Positions 6,111-6,279 of a stretch of DNA of 6,279 nt are shown here, piece by piece. This stretch comes from Candidatus Peregrinibacteria bacterium (GTDB taxonomy: Bacteria > Patescibacteriota > Gracilibacteria > UBA1369 > LOWO2-01-FULL-3). A program made the translations under genes and the position numbers. Every line of letters starts with the position of its first letter. The first letter of the stretch is position 1. The notes beneath the pieces were generated by a model. It ran no database searches and was not told the DNA's origin. It worked only from the letters and a program-made list of their open reading frames with translations. The stretch spans positions 1-6,279 of the forward strand of contig JACROX010000038.1 of assembly GCA_016214225.1 (NCBI GenBank). The letters run 5' to 3'.

Positions 6111-6279
6111 ATGGCACACAGAATTGAGATATTTACGAAAGTAAACGACACAAAATCCAAGCTAATGAAAAATCGCTTAAATAAGTTGGGATTTTTAGTT
6201 GATTCGGCAAAAGTTGTTGAGGTTTATACAATCAACAAAGATTTTACGAATAAAAATCTGGAGAAAATCGCAGGAATGC
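6111..6279 (+). CDS. purL: Phosphoribosylformylglycinamidine synthase, PurS-like N-terminus (partial at right edge)
   Basis: The first 56 codons are in the window and the gene continues past the right edge. The start MAHRIEIFTKVNDTK, then LNKLGFLVDSAKVVEVYTI and NKDFTNKNLEKIAGM, resembles the PurS-type dimerisation fold at the start of single-chain FGAM synthases (PurSL). The enzyme converts FGAR, glutamine and ATP to FGAM in purine synthesis. The PurS-like hallmarks visible are the short first strand, the LGF turn and the second strand before a helix. The ATP-binding and glutaminase domains would lie to the right. The ATG at 6111 is chosen because the ATG at 6103 is in a frame that stops after 13 codons. 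The identification is from remembered family resemblance over a short stretch; an unrelated protein cannot be excluded. Confidence 0.62.
   Translation, partial: MAHRIEIFTKVNDTKSKLMKNRLNKLGFLVDSAKVVEVYTINKDFTNKNLEKIAGM

Overview
The window looks like part of an AT-rich bacterial genome, most likely a Patescibacteria/CPR-type organism. This assignment is an inference from several traits: A-rich coding sequence, almost no Shine-Dalgarno motifs, a compact set of surface and secretion genes, an SLH-domain exported protein, and a FGAM synthase whose N-terminus resembles predicted CPR/Peregrinibacteria proteins. There is no 16S or ribosomal marker to confirm it. All the genes seen are on the + strand, and the intact genes end in TAA or TAG.

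Layout. Bases 1-84 hold the last 27 codons of an IS30-family transposase. A sigma70-like promoter (112-139) leads into a complete type A RNase P RNA (rnpB, about 143-598). At 625-2035 lies a membrane polyprenyl-phosphate sugar-1-phosphate transferase (WbaP/RfbP type), split into two reading frames at a run of nine A. A GC-rich, hairpin-rich intergenic island (2036-2136) is bounded by 8-bp direct repeats. It is followed by a candidate promoter and an intact, full-length secA (2189-4852) with a C-terminal SEC-C zinc motif. Next comes a secreted protein with a signal peptide and S-layer-homology domain (4899-6088), broken into three frames by two apparent single-base shifts. The last gene starts at 6111 and runs off the right edge. 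Its first 56 codons look like the PurS-like N-terminus of phosphoribosylformylglycinamidine synthase, and its promoter is so close that the mRNA may be leaderless.

How the genes relate. The sugar transferase would start an exopolysaccharide or glycan lipid-linked chain at the membrane. SecA drives export through SecYEG, and the SLH protein is a plausible Sec substrate that could bind cell-wall glycan. RNase P (tRNA 5' maturation) and FGAM synthase (purine synthesis) are housekeeping neighbours with no functional link that can be shown here.

Most notable signals. (1) Three frame breaks in two surface-related genes, all of the same polarity: each is repaired by removing one A from an A-run. 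(2) The 8-bp-flanked GC-rich palindromic island before secA. (3) An RNase P RNA with a perfect 17-bp P1 helix, no visible terminator, and an L15 loop that seems to lack the GGU motif that pairs with tRNA CCA. I do not see a CRISPR array, toxin-antitoxin pair, phage module or other clearly new multi-gene system.
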